Positions 48,537 through 57,303 of a stretch of 64,000 nt of DNA are shown piece after piece. A program made the translations under genes and the position numbers. The stretch's first letter is position 1. Each line of letters opens with the position of its first letter. The notes beneath the pieces were generated by a model, which was not told the DNA's origin, searched no databases, and saw only the letters and a list, made by a program, of their open reading frames with translations. Origin of the DNA: Microbacterium sp. ABRD28 (GTDB taxonomy: Bacteria; Actinomycetota; Actinomycetes; Actinomycetales; Microbacteriaceae); assembly GCF_003850245.1 (NCBI RefSeq), contig NZ_CP031015.1:1178001-1242000 (forward strand), in the 5' to 3' direction.

Positions 48537-50244
48537 GGGCGTCATCGCCCGCCCCCTGAGCGAGCTGGGCCTGAACGGCGCGGTGGACGTTGCCGTGTAT
48601 GCGATCGGCGCCGATCCGATCCAGGACACCCTCCGCGTCGAGCGCCGGGATCAGCTGAGGCTTCATCCGCGCCAGTCGAAGGGCGATTCCCCTCTCTTCG
48701 GCGAGGTCGACGAGTTCGGTGAGCGTTGCCGCGCCCTGCGAGTCGACGAAGGCCACGCCTTCGAGGTCGATCACGACGGTCGTGATCGGTGGCTCTCCGA
48801 GCATGAGTTCGCGCACGCGCTCGTCGAACGCCTCGGCGGTGGCGAAGAACAGGCCGCCGTCGAGCCGGACCACGGCGATGCCGGGGAACGTCTCATCCGC
48901 GGGGTTGAGGACGATGTCGCGGAAGACCTGCGTTCCGGGCTCGCGGCCGAGCAGCGGCATGGCGGGCCGGGTCGAGACGTAGATCAGCCACAGAAGCGAC
49001 AGGGCGATGCCGATCACGATCCCGAAGAGCACCCCTGACCAGAGCACGCCCGCCGTCGCGGCCACGGCGATCCAGAAGTCGAATCTCGACACGCGCCGCA
49101 GGCGCGAGAACTCCTTGAGGTCGATCATCCCGAAGACGACCGCATCGATGATGACCGCTCCCAGCACCGCTTTCGGCAGGTCGGCGAAGAGAGGTGCGAG
49201 GAAGACGAGTGTCAGGATCACCAACCCCCCGGTGGTCAGCGACGCAACAGGAGTCCTGGCGCCGGCCGATTCGTTCAGCGAGCTGGCCGACAGGCTGGTG
49301 GAGACCGGCATTCCCTGAACGAGGCCGGCGCCGACGTTGGCCATGCCCTGCGCGACCGCCTCCTGGTTCGCATCGATCCGGTAGTGGTGTCGGGTCGCGA
49401 ACGACCGGGCGTCACCCGCCGTCTGCGAGAAACCGATCAGCAGCAGGGCCAGCGCCGCGATCGCGATCTCCGGGATGTTCTCCCGCACGACGTCCAGGCT
49501 CGGCAGTTGAGGAAGAGGGAGACCGCTCGGCACGGTGCCCACCAGCGCAACGCCTCGCTCGCCCAGATCGAGCAGGGCGGCGGCGAGAAGGCCCCCGACC
49601 ACGAGCACCAGGGCGCCCGGCACCTTCGGCGCCCAGAATCGCAACGCCAGGATGACAGCGAGAGCTGCGGCGCCGACCAGCAAGGTCGGGAGATGGGTAT
49701 CGCCGAGACCGATGACCCACGACGCGAGTTCTCGCCAGACGTTGTCACCGTCTGCCGCGGTTCCGGTCAGTTTCGGCAGTTCGCCGGCGACGACGTCGAT
49801 GGCAGCCCCGGCGAGGAACCCTGTGACGACAGCCCGCGAGAGGAACTGGGCGATCCAACCCATGCGGAACAGCGCGAGGAGCAGAAGGAGGATGCCGGTG
49901 ACCAACGTGATCGCGGCCACGAGCTGTGCGGCATCGCCGCCCGTCACGCCGGTCACGATGACCGCGCCCCCCGCCACGGTCGCCAGTGCCGAGCTCGGAC
50001 CGGTTGAGATCTGCCGCGACGTGCAGAACAGCGCGTAGATGACAGCACCCGCCGCCGCGGCGTACAGGCCGTTCTGCACCGGCACCCCCGCGATCTCGGC
50101 GTATCCGAGGTTCTTCGGCACGATCATCGCCACCACGGCGACGCCCGCGATGAGGTCGGGGCGCAACCACCGTCGCTCGTATCGGGGCAACCACTGCACG
50201 ATCGGCAGGAACCCCCCGGTACGGTTCCTCGTCGCTTTCCGCAC
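48529..50244 (-). CDS. SulP family anion transporter with STAS domain
   Basis: 571 residues from the GTG at 50244, placed 5 nt after GGGAGG; a GTG at 50250 is too close to it. The membrane domain has about 12-14 spans with the SulP signature region GLYAAAAGAVIYALFCTSRQISTG. The C-terminal STAS domain covers about residues 450-560, with the central VAFVDSQGAATL. SulP proteins move sulfate, bicarbonate or other anions; the ion here is not predictable. A longer upstream frame to 51147 runs through another gene and is not used. Confidence 0.92.
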   Translation of the reverse strand: MRKATRNRTGGFLPIVQWLPRYERRWLRPDLIAGVAVVAMIVPKNLGYAEIAGVPVQNGLYAAAAGAVIYALFCTSRQISTGPSSALATVAGGAVIVTGVTGGDAAQLVAAITLVTGILLLLLALFRMGWIAQFLSRAVVTGFLAGAAIDVVAGELPKLTGTAADGDNVWRELASWVIGLGDTHLPTLLVGAAALAVILALRFWAPKVPGALVLVVGGLLAAALLDLGERGVALVGTVPSGLPLPQLPSLDVVRENIPEIAIAALALLLIGFSQTAGDARSFATRHHYRIDANQEAVAQGMANVGAGLVQGMPVSTSLSASSLNESAGARTPVASLTTGGLVILTLVFLAPLFADLPKAVLGAVIIDAVVFGMIDLKEFSRLRRVSRFDFWIAVAATAGVLWSGVLFGIVIGIALSLLWLIYVSTRPAMPLLGREPGTQVFRDIVLNPADETFPGIAVVRLDGGLFFATAEAFDERVRELMLGEPPITTVVIDLEGVAFVDSQGAATLTELVDLAEERGIALRLARMKPQLIPALDAEGVLDRIGADRIHGNVHRAVQAQLAQGAGDDALS

Positions 50245-50417
50245 GTTCACCTCCCAGGGGCCGAAGCGGTCCGCCGGTGGCCCACTCAGGCAACCGTGGA
50301 CCGTGAGCCGCCAGGGGGCATCATCCGCGCGAGATGATTCCGCGTCGGCGAGCGTTCCTCGACGTCGACGATCCACCGGCGCGGTCCCGCCGTCACGGTG
50401 TCGAGCCGGCCTTCGCG

Positions 50418-50990
50418 CTAGTGGATCGTCTCGCCCCGCTCGAGCATGGCGACGTACTGGGCGACGCGCGCGGCACGGGTTTCCGGACGCTTGAGGTTGC
50501 TGATGCAGAACGTCATCGCGAACCGATTCTGGGCCGACTGCGCAGCGAAGGCGGCAGCGATCTTCGGGTCGGCGTCGAGAGCCGCTTGGAGTTCGGCGGG
50601 AATGTCGCCGTCGCTCTGACGGTACGCGGCGTCCCAGCGACCGTCGGCCTTGGCGCGGTCGATCTCGTGCTGGCCGGCGGGGCGCATCCGGCCCTCGGAG
50701 ATCAGGCGCTCGGCGTGCTCGATGTTGACCTTCGACCACACTCCGCGGGGCCTGCGTGGCGTGAACACCTGCAGGAAGTAGTCGGCGTCCAGCGACTGCT
50801 TCTGGCCGTCGATCCAGCCGAAGCAGAGGGCGACCTCGAGCGCCTGGGCATAGGTGATGCCCGGCCGGCGCGACGCCGTCTTGCGCACACGCAGCCGCAC
50901 GCCGTCGGGACCGGGGTCGGAGGCGAGCCGGCGCTCCCACTCCTCGACGGTGTCGACGTGCAGCTCGGGCTTGGCGGAGGTGGCGACCAT
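50418..50990 (-). CDS. YdeI/OmpD-associated family protein
   Basis: 190 residues from the ATG at 50990. It has EEWERRLASDPGPDGVRLRV, ALEVALCFGWIDGQKQSLDA, the basic FTPRRPRGVWSKVN loop and a C-terminal helical region (RPETRAARVAQYVAMLERG). This is the YdeI-like family, soluble proteins of unclear function sometimes linked to peptide or antibiotic tolerance. The 173 bp between it and SulP show no gene. Confidence 0.83.
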   Translation of the reverse strand: MVATSAKPELHVDTVEEWERRLASDPGPDGVRLRVRKTASRRPGITYAQALEVALCFGWIDGQKQSLDADYFLQVFTPRRPRGVWSKVNIEHAERLISEGRMRPAGQHEIDRAKADGRWDAAYRQSDGDIPAELQAALDADPKIAAAFAAQSAQNRFAMTFCISNLKRPETRAARVAQYVAMLERGETIH

Positions 50991-51058
50991 GGTCGAAGGG
51001 TAGAGCGCTGCGCCGACACCGGGCGGCTCGTCTCGCTGCGCTCGCTCGACGACCGGGG

Positions 51059-51982
51059 TCACGCCACCGATACGTGTGACAGCAGCGGGTGCCCCGGACC
51101 GAGCCGGGCAAGCTCGGCGGTGCCGTCGACGCCGGCGCCCTGCGCACGGCGAACGACGGCCCGCGGGTGCCGCAGGGCGAGCTCGCGCGCGAAACCCTCG
51201 CGGATGACCTCGGCGCGGAACACGCCGCCGATCGCGGCGACCTGGGCCTCGGCCCCTGGGTCGTCGGCCACCCGATCGAGCGCCGTCGCGACCGACAGCG
51301 CCAGCTCGGCGGCGGCGCGGCGGCAGATGTCGGCCGCTACCGCGTCATCCGCGGCGAGCTCGGCGACACCGCGCGCGAGCGCGGCGATCTGAGCGACCCG
51401 GTCGTCGGCCCCCTGCAGCTCGATGTAGGCGCTCTCGACCTCTGGCCACCGCTCGGCGACCAGCGTCGACAGCGCGGTGAGCCGACCCCGTCCGTCGTAG
51501 GCGCGCATCACGGCCTCGAGGGCCTCGCGGCCGATCCAATAGCCGCTGCCGGCGTCGCCCATGATGTTGCCCCACCCGTCGACCCGCGCGACGCGGTGCC
51601 GGCCGACGGCGAGCGTGACCACTCCGGTTCCGGCGGCGACGACGGCGCCCGGACGATCGCCGAGCGCCCCCAGATAGGAGGTGACCGAGTCGTGGGCGAG
51701 GAGCACCCGATCGGGTGACTCGGCGGCGACCGCGGCGCGAAGCGACGCGGCATCCGACTCCGCCTCGGTGAGCCCCGAAACCCCGGCGGCCAGCACGTCG
51801 ATCTGCACCCGGTGATGGCGGGCGGCGGCGATCGCCACCGACGCCAGCTGCGGAAGCAGCGGCTCATGGGTGCGGATACCGGGAAAGACCTGATCGACCG
51901 GCGCCGCACCGTGCGGAGCGACACGCACCTTCATCCCCGTCTGGCCGGCATCGATCGCGACCACCGCGCTCGCAGCAGTCAT
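51059..51982 (-). CDS. BadF/BadG-type ATPase, N-acetylglucosamine-kinase-like
   Basis: 307 residues. The ASKHA-type phosphate loops are VVAIDAGQTGMKVRV and GAVVAAGTGVVTLAVG, and the middle GDAGSGYWIGREAL is close to that of GlcNAc kinases of this family. It should phosphorylate an amino sugar or related sugar released by the upstream hydrolases. The start overlaps the GH113 stop by ATGA, so it is the last gene of the glycan operon. Confidence 0.85.
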   Translation of the reverse strand: MTAASAVVAIDAGQTGMKVRVAPHGAAPVDQVFPGIRTHEPLLPQLASVAIAAARHHRVQIDVLAAGVSGLTEAESDAASLRAAVAAESPDRVLLAHDSVTSYLGALGDRPGAVVAAGTGVVTLAVGRHRVARVDGWGNIMGDAGSGYWIGREALEAVMRAYDGRGRLTALSTLVAERWPEVESAYIELQGADDRVAQIAALARGVAELAADDAVAADICRRAAAELALSVATALDRVADDPGAEAQVAAIGGVFRAEVIREGFARELALRHPRAVVRRAQGAGVDGTAELARLGPGHPLLSHVSVA

Positions 51983-52935
51983 CGCGCCGCCTCCCTCTGC
52001 CAGCGCCGGTACGTCTCGCGCATGAGCTCACCCGCGGGTTTGCCGTACGGGTAGTAGTCATCGTTCTCGACCGCGTCTTCACGCGCGTACAGTCGTGCCG
52101 GCCAATCCCACAACATCAGCCCGCCCACCCAGTCGCGGCCCTCGCACGCCTCGAACATCTCGGCGTAGTACGCCCGCTGCTCCTCGCCCGACGGCGCCCC
52201 GGCGAGGCTCCAGTCGTTCGGCAACCGCGCCGACCCCTCACGGCTCGGGCACCCCGCCTCCATGAAGAAGAACGGCTTGCCCTCGCGCGTCACCACGGCC
52301 TCGATCCGGTCGAGGTGCTGCGTCCACGTGCCGGTGGGGTAGTAGCCGCTCGACGAGATCACGTCGACGGCGTCCCACCAGGTGATGTGGTCTTCCTGGT
52401 ACTTGTCGCAGTTGTAGGTGAGGAGGCCGGAGTACACCGCACGGATGTCGGCGATGAGCGCCCGCCAGTGCGCCTCCTGCCCGTCGGCACGCACCATCTC
52501 GCAGCCGATGCAGAGCATCGCCACACCCTCCGCTTCGGCGATCCGCGCGGCGTGCAGCAGGAACCGCCGGTACGAGGCGAACCACTGCGTCCATGACGGC
52601 TCGCCCGGCACATCCCAGTCGAAGAAGCCGATGTGCGCCCGCCAGGTGCCGTCGGCGACGTTCACCACAGGCTTGAGCGCCACCTTCAGCCCGAGCCCGT
52701 GGGCGCGACGGATGGCGGCGACGATCTCATCGTCGGTGACCGTGGGGTCGTTTCCGAAAGGGATGTCGGTGGAGAACGCGGTCGCCTGCTCGGCCGCATA
52801 CGCCAGCGCCGTCCAGGTGACCCCGTGCTCGGCCATCGCGGTCATCGAGGCCTCGGCCTCGGGGGTGTCCCACTCGCCGCGGACGCCGACCCAGCCCCAG
52901 GTCATGCCGCAGACCGGCCCGCCCTCGATCGTCAC
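51979..52935 (-). CDS. TIM-barrel glycoside hydrolase, GH113-like
   Basis: 318 residues from the GTG at 52935, overlapping the GH2 stop by 4 bp. No signal peptide is present, so it acts in the cytoplasm. Candidate catalytic glutamates are E146 in CIGCEMVRAD and E226 in FFFMEAGCPS, at the ends of two barrel strands as in GH113. GH113 members include beta-1,4-mannanases. Together with the beta-mannosidase it would split imported beta-mannosides. The family call is by motif resemblance. Confidence 0.78.
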   Translation of the reverse strand: MTIEGGPVCGMTWGWVGVRGEWDTPEAEASMTAMAEHGVTWTALAYAAEQATAFSTDIPFGNDPTVTDDEIVAAIRRAHGLGLKVALKPVVNVADGTWRAHIGFFDWDVPGEPSWTQWFASYRRFLLHAARIAEAEGVAMLCIGCEMVRADGQEAHWRALIADIRAVYSGLLTYNCDKYQEDHITWWDAVDVISSSGYYPTGTWTQHLDRIEAVVTREGKPFFFMEAGCPSREGSARLPNDWSLAGAPSGEEQRAYYAEMFEACEGRDWVGGLMLWDWPARLYAREDAVENDDYYPYGKPAGELMRETYRRWQREAAR

Positions 52936-55418
52936 GGGCTCACCAGTTCGTTGAGCGTGCGCGCCACGCGCGGGTCGGCCAGCTGCGCAGCATCCAGCGT
53001 GCCCTCGTGGCGAATGCGCACGGTCGTGCGCTCGCCGGGAAGGAGCGTGATGAGGCCCTCCTCGGCGTGCGCGGCCGGGTCGACCTTGTCGACGAGGAAG
53101 GTCAGGTCGCGCACCAGCGAGGTCGCGGTGACGGTCACCATGCTGCCGCCCTCGACGGGGGAGACCTCGAGGTCGAACTCCGCCGGCGGAAGCGCGCTGT
53201 CGCGAGCCTCGGCGAAGAACCACGTGCCGCGCACCTCACCGGCGTCGGCGATCAGGAACTCGGCGTTCGCGGCATCCGTCTGCGCCAGCTCGCTCGACAA
53301 CGCGAGCGTCGCCGTCCCGCGCGCGGCGACGGCGAACCCGAGCGACTCGTCCGCGCGGACGTCACCGCGGAAAGTGAGACGACGCACATGCAGCGTGCCC
53401 GACCACTCCTCGCCGGTGTCGTTCGTCACGATGGCTGCCAGCCCGCCCTCACGCGGCTGGAGAGAGACGGTGCGCGCCGCGAAAGCGCGTCGCAGCGCGT
53501 GGAAGAGCGGCTTCGGTCGCTCGTCTCCGTCGATCGCCGCCCACGAGGTGACCGGCCAGCAGTCGTTGAGCTGCCACACGATCGCCCCCATGGTGTGCGG
53601 CGCCCACGAGCGGAAGTGCTCCAGCGCCGTACGCACTGCGATCGCCTGATTCAGCTGCATCGCCCAGTGCCAGGTCTCCATGTCGTCGGGCACGCGCAGG
53701 TGCGGCACGAGACCGGCGGTGAGCTTGACGTTGCCCTCCATCGCCTTCTGGTGCACGATCATGCCCGGCGATTCGGGCGTGAGCGGGTCGTCCGACACCG
53801 AACGGCGAAGGGTCGTCCACGCGGGCGGGCCCTGCCAGCCGAACTCGGCGACGAAGCGCGGCCGGTGCTCGCGGTAGGTGAGCCAGTCCTGCCGGTTCCA
53901 CTGCTCCCACAGGTGCATCGATCCGTGCTCTTCGGCGTTCGGGTGCTGTCCGCCCGGGCTGAAGGGACTCCCCGGCGCGTACGGCACGTGCGAGGCGAGC
54001 TCGGAGATGAGACGAGGGAAGAGGTCGTGATAGTAGTACGCGCCCCAGGTGCGGCCGTCGAGTCGGCGCTTCCAGTCCCAGTCCTCGTAACCCCAGATGT
54101 TCTCGTTGTTGCCGGTGAGCAGGACGAGTGAGGCATGGGATGCCAGACGAACGATGTTCTCGCGTGCCTCCGCCTCGATCTCGGAGCGCAGCGGCTCCTC
54201 CTCGGGGTAGGCGGCGCAGGCGAAGAGGAAGTCCTGCCAGGTGAGAAGGCCGAGCTCATCGCACAGGTCGTAGAAGTCGTCGCTCTCGTAGATGCCGCCG
54301 CCCCAGACCCGGATGAGGTTGAGGTTCGCCTCGAGCGCCTGGCGCAGCCGTCGCTCGTAGCGGGCACGGTCGACCCGAACCGGCAGGGCGTCGTCGGGGA
54401 TCCAGTTCGCCCCCTTGACGAAGACCGGCTGGTCGTTGACGACGAGGGTGAACGGTGTGCCGGCGTCGTCGGGCGCGGTGTCCCACTCCACGGTGCGGAA
54501 GCCCACACGGCGCTCGGCGGTGTCGACGGTCTCGTCGGCCCCGAGCAAGTCGACCGCCACCTCGTACAGGTGGGGTTCGCCGTAGCCGGCAGGCCACCAG
54601 CGCTCGACCTGGTCGAGGTTCAGCTGACCCGTGACCTCGTCGCCGCCTGCCGGCACCGAGGCGATGGTCTCGGCACCGCCGACACGGAGCCGCACGCGCA
54701 GGTCATCCGTGGCCGCCCGCGCCGCGGCATCCGCTCGTTCGATCCGCACGGTCGCGGCGACGCGCCCTCCTGCGCCTTCGGGCGCGGCGTGGGTGCGTAC
54801 CTCGGCCAGCCGCGCGGTCGACCACGACTCCAGGCGCACCTCGCGCCAGATGCCGGAGGTGAAGGTGGCGATGCCCCAGTCCCAGCCGAAGTTGCAGGCC
54901 GATTTGCGGATCGCCTCGTAGGGGAGGGGATAGGGCCGCGGGCGCGCACCGAGTGCGACGCTCTGCGCGTTGGCGTAGGGCACCGGCGCGGTGAAGTGCA
55001 CCACGAGGTCGTTCTCACCCTCGCGGAGCAGCCCGGCCGTGTCGAGCGGGATGCGGTAGGAGCGGTGCTGATTCGCCGTCTCGGCGACGGTGCGCCCGTT
55101 GACCTCGACGCGGGCGACGGTGTCGAGGCCGTCGAAGACGAGGTCGTGGCGTTCGTGGCCGTCGGGGGCCCACGAGAACGTCGTGCGGTAGGACCAGTCG
55201 ACGCGGCCGATCCAGGCGAGAAGCGCCTCGTTGTCATCGAGGTACGGGTCGGGAATGAGACCCGCGGCAAGCAGATCGGTGTGCACGCAGCCGGGAACCT
55301 CCGCCGGCACGGGCGCGTCGACCACCTGCGTCCGCATCGCGTCGGGCACCGGGCCCGCGGTGGCCTCCAGGGTCCATCCGTCGGCGATCGGGCGGCGGAT
55401 GAGAGGGGTGAGGGTCAC
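52932..55418 (-). CDS. Beta-mannosidase, GH2
   Basis: 828 residues from the GTG at 55418, overlapping the permease stop by 4 bp. Domains in order are a jelly-roll sugar-binding domain, an immunoglobulin-like domain, the TIM barrel and two C-terminal domains. The acid/base Glu is E439 in TGNNENIWGYE and the nucleophile Glu is E525 in VAEFGWQGPP. The N-terminal CNFGWDWG and IRVWGGGIYESDDFYDLCDE motifs are typical of beta-mannosidases. No signal peptide; it hydrolyses terminal beta-mannose in the cytoplasm. Confidence 0.93.
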   Translation of the reverse strand: MTLTPLIRRPIADGWTLEATAGPVPDAMRTQVVDAPVPAEVPGCVHTDLLAAGLIPDPYLDDNEALLAWIGRVDWSYRTTFSWAPDGHERHDLVFDGLDTVARVEVNGRTVAETANQHRSYRIPLDTAGLLREGENDLVVHFTAPVPYANAQSVALGARPRPYPLPYEAIRKSACNFGWDWGIATFTSGIWREVRLESWSTARLAEVRTHAAPEGAGGRVAATVRIERADAAARAATDDLRVRLRVGGAETIASVPAGGDEVTGQLNLDQVERWWPAGYGEPHLYEVAVDLLGADETVDTAERRVGFRTVEWDTAPDDAGTPFTLVVNDQPVFVKGANWIPDDALPVRVDRARYERRLRQALEANLNLIRVWGGGIYESDDFYDLCDELGLLTWQDFLFACAAYPEEEPLRSEIEAEARENIVRLASHASLVLLTGNNENIWGYEDWDWKRRLDGRTWGAYYYHDLFPRLISELASHVPYAPGSPFSPGGQHPNAEEHGSMHLWEQWNRQDWLTYREHRPRFVAEFGWQGPPAWTTLRRSVSDDPLTPESPGMIVHQKAMEGNVKLTAGLVPHLRVPDDMETWHWAMQLNQAIAVRTALEHFRSWAPHTMGAIVWQLNDCWPVTSWAAIDGDERPKPLFHALRRAFAARTVSLQPREGGLAAIVTNDTGEEWSGTLHVRRLTFRGDVRADESLGFAVAARGTATLALSSELAQTDAANAEFLIADAGEVRGTWFFAEARDSALPPAEFDLEVSPVEGGSMVTVTATSLVRDLTFLVDKVDPAAHAEEGLITLLPGERTTVRIRHEGTLDAAQLADPRVARTLNELVSP

Positions 55419-56263
55419 TTGACGGCTCCGGCGGTCAGGCCGCGATAGATCCAGCGCTGCAGAGCGAGGAACGCGACGAGGGTGGGGATGATGACGAGGA
55501 TCGTGCCGGCGGCGATGATCTCCCAGTTCGCGCCGAACGGTCCTTTGAATCGGAACAGCGACGTGGAGATCAGGCCCTCCGACGGCAGGTACAGGAAGGG
55601 AAGGTAGAACTCGTTGTAGATGGCGATCCCCTTGATGATCACGACCGTGGCGATCGCGGGCTTGAGCAGCGGCAGCACGATGCGCCAGTAGATCGTCCAC
55701 CGGTTCGCGCCGTCGATCATCGCCGCCTCGTCGAGGGAGACGGGGATCGACTGCATGAACTGGATGAAGATGTAGATCGAGATGATGTCGGTGCCCATGA
55801 ACAGCATCACGAGCGCCGCCATCGAGTCGTAGAGCCCCAGACCGTTGATGATCTGGAACGTCGCGACCTGACTCGTCACTCCGGGGATCAGCGTGGCGAC
55901 GAGGAAGAGCCCGACGACCAGCTTCTTTCCTCGGAAGCGGAAGCGGTCGAGCGCGTACGCGGCGGTGGAGCCGATGAAGATGGTGCCCACCAGCGAGAAC
56001 GCCAGCACGATCGTGGTGTTGATGAACCCCTCGACCATGCCGCCCTGCTCGAAGGCGATGACGAAGTTCTCGAGGTTGAACCATGACCCCGGCGCCTCGA
56101 AGGGCCCGGTCGTGCCGATCTCCTGCGAGGTCTTCAGGCTCGCGATCAGCACGACCGACAGGGGCACGAGCGTGACCACCACCCCGGCGATGAGCGACAG
56201 GTACTTCACAGTCGCGCCGATCGAGCGGCCGGCGCGGGGAGGACGGAGGGCGGTCGCGCTCAT
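55415..56263 (-). CDS. CUT1 sugar ABC transporter permease (MalG-like)
   Basis: 282 residues with six membrane spans. The EAA loop is DEAAMIDGANRWTIYWRIVLP and the C-terminus is LQRWIYRGLTAGAVK, both standard for MalG-type subunits. Start at 56263 overlaps the stop of the MalF-like gene by ATGA; its own stop overlaps the GH2 start. This is the second permease of the putative beta-mannoside importer. Confidence 0.92.
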   Translation of the reverse strand: MSATALRPPRAGRSIGATVKYLSLIAGVVVTLVPLSVVLIASLKTSQEIGTTGPFEAPGSWFNLENFVIAFEQGGMVEGFINTTIVLAFSLVGTIFIGSTAAYALDRFRFRGKKLVVGLFLVATLIPGVTSQVATFQIINGLGLYDSMAALVMLFMGTDIISIYIFIQFMQSIPVSLDEAAMIDGANRWTIYWRIVLPLLKPAIATVVIIKGIAIYNEFYLPFLYLPSEGLISTSLFRFKGPFGANWEIIAAGTILVIIPTLVAFLALQRWIYRGLTAGAVK

Positions 56264-57243
56264 GTCAGGTCCACCTTCTCGTCGGGGAACACTCTTCGCT
56301 GCACCCAGGTCACGATGAGCACGATCGCCAGGAGAACGATCGCCATGGCCGACGCCAGCCCGACCTGCCGGAATGTGAACGCCGTCTGCAAGGTCTGGAT
56401 GACGAAGGTCGAGGTGCCATTGGCCCCGCCGGTCATGATGAAGGGGATCTCGAACACCGAGAGGCTGCCGGCGACGGCGAGGATGAAGCTCAGCCCGATG
56501 ATCCGACGGATGCCGGGGAAGGTCAGCGCCCAGAACTGCTGCCAGTCGTTCGCGCCGTCGATCTCGGCAGCCTCGTACAGCTCGCGGGGGATCGACTGCA
56601 TCGCGCCGAGGAAGAGCACGAAGTTCATACCGGTGTAGCGCCACACGCTCGTGCCGGCCAGAGAGAAGTTCGCCACGTTCGGGTCGCCGAGCCACTGCGG
56701 AGTGTCGGCCATGCCGAACCAGCCGAGCACGGTGTCGAGCGTGCCGCCGGGCTGGAAGAGGTAGAGGAAGACGAATCCGATGGCGACGCCGTTGATGAGG
56801 TAGGGGAAGAAGAGCACCCCGCGGAAGAAGTTCGAGAACCGCGTGCGGGTCGACAGGAGCGCGGCGAAGTAGAGCGCGATCGCCATCTGCACGAAGGCGC
56901 CGATGAAGTAATAGATGCTGACGAAGAAGACCCCGAACACGCGAGGGTTGGTGAACACCTCGAGGTAGTTCTGCAGTCCGATGAAGTTCTGCTCTTTGTC
57001 GATGCCGTCCCAGTCGGTGAGGCTGTACCAGAGCATGTTGGCTGCGGGCAGGTAGGTCAACAGAAGCAGCAGACCGACGGCGGCCGCGATGAAGAGATAG
57101 GGCGTCAGTCGATTCAGGATGCTGCGCCGGCCGGCCGGGCGGCGGTCACGGCACCGGCTGCTGCGCGACGGCCGCGGGGCGATCGGGACGATGGCGGGGC
57201 CCGGCGCGGCGGGAGCGTCGGGGGCTGCGGCGGTGAACGACAT
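56260..57243 (-). CDS. CUT1 sugar ABC transporter permease (MalF-like)
   Basis: 327 residues. After a basic Pro/Arg N-terminus there are six spans. The EAA loop is YEAAEIDGANDWQQFWALTFP. It follows the binding-protein gene by 60 bp and precedes the MalG-like gene with a 4-bp overlap. It has no ATPase partner in the locus. The AAPDAPAAPGP-type N-terminal tail is low complexity. Confidence 0.92.
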   Translation of the reverse strand: MSFTAAAPDAPAAPGPAIVPIAPRPSRSSRCRDRRPAGRRSILNRLTPYLFIAAAVGLLLLLTYLPAANMLWYSLTDWDGIDKEQNFIGLQNYLEVFTNPRVFGVFFVSIYYFIGAFVQMAIALYFAALLSTRTRFSNFFRGVLFFPYLINGVAIGFVFLYLFQPGGTLDTVLGWFGMADTPQWLGDPNVANFSLAGTSVWRYTGMNFVLFLGAMQSIPRELYEAAEIDGANDWQQFWALTFPGIRRIIGLSFILAVAGSLSVFEIPFIMTGGANGTSTFVIQTLQTAFTFRQVGLASAMAIVLLAIVLIVTWVQRRVFPDEKVDLT

Positions 57244-57303
57244 GATTCCTCCGTGGTTCCGGCCGGGGCGGGATGCCCCGGCCGGAACGGTCGGTGTGCG
57301 GGC

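Noticed and set aside
50250..50417. Gap between SulP and the YdeI-like gene
   Set aside because: Open frames are arginine-rich and unlike any family. I see only the presumed SulP promoter region.
53007..55448. Long forward frames
   Set aside because: Antisense of the GH2 beta-mannosidase, whose catalytic motifs are unambiguous.
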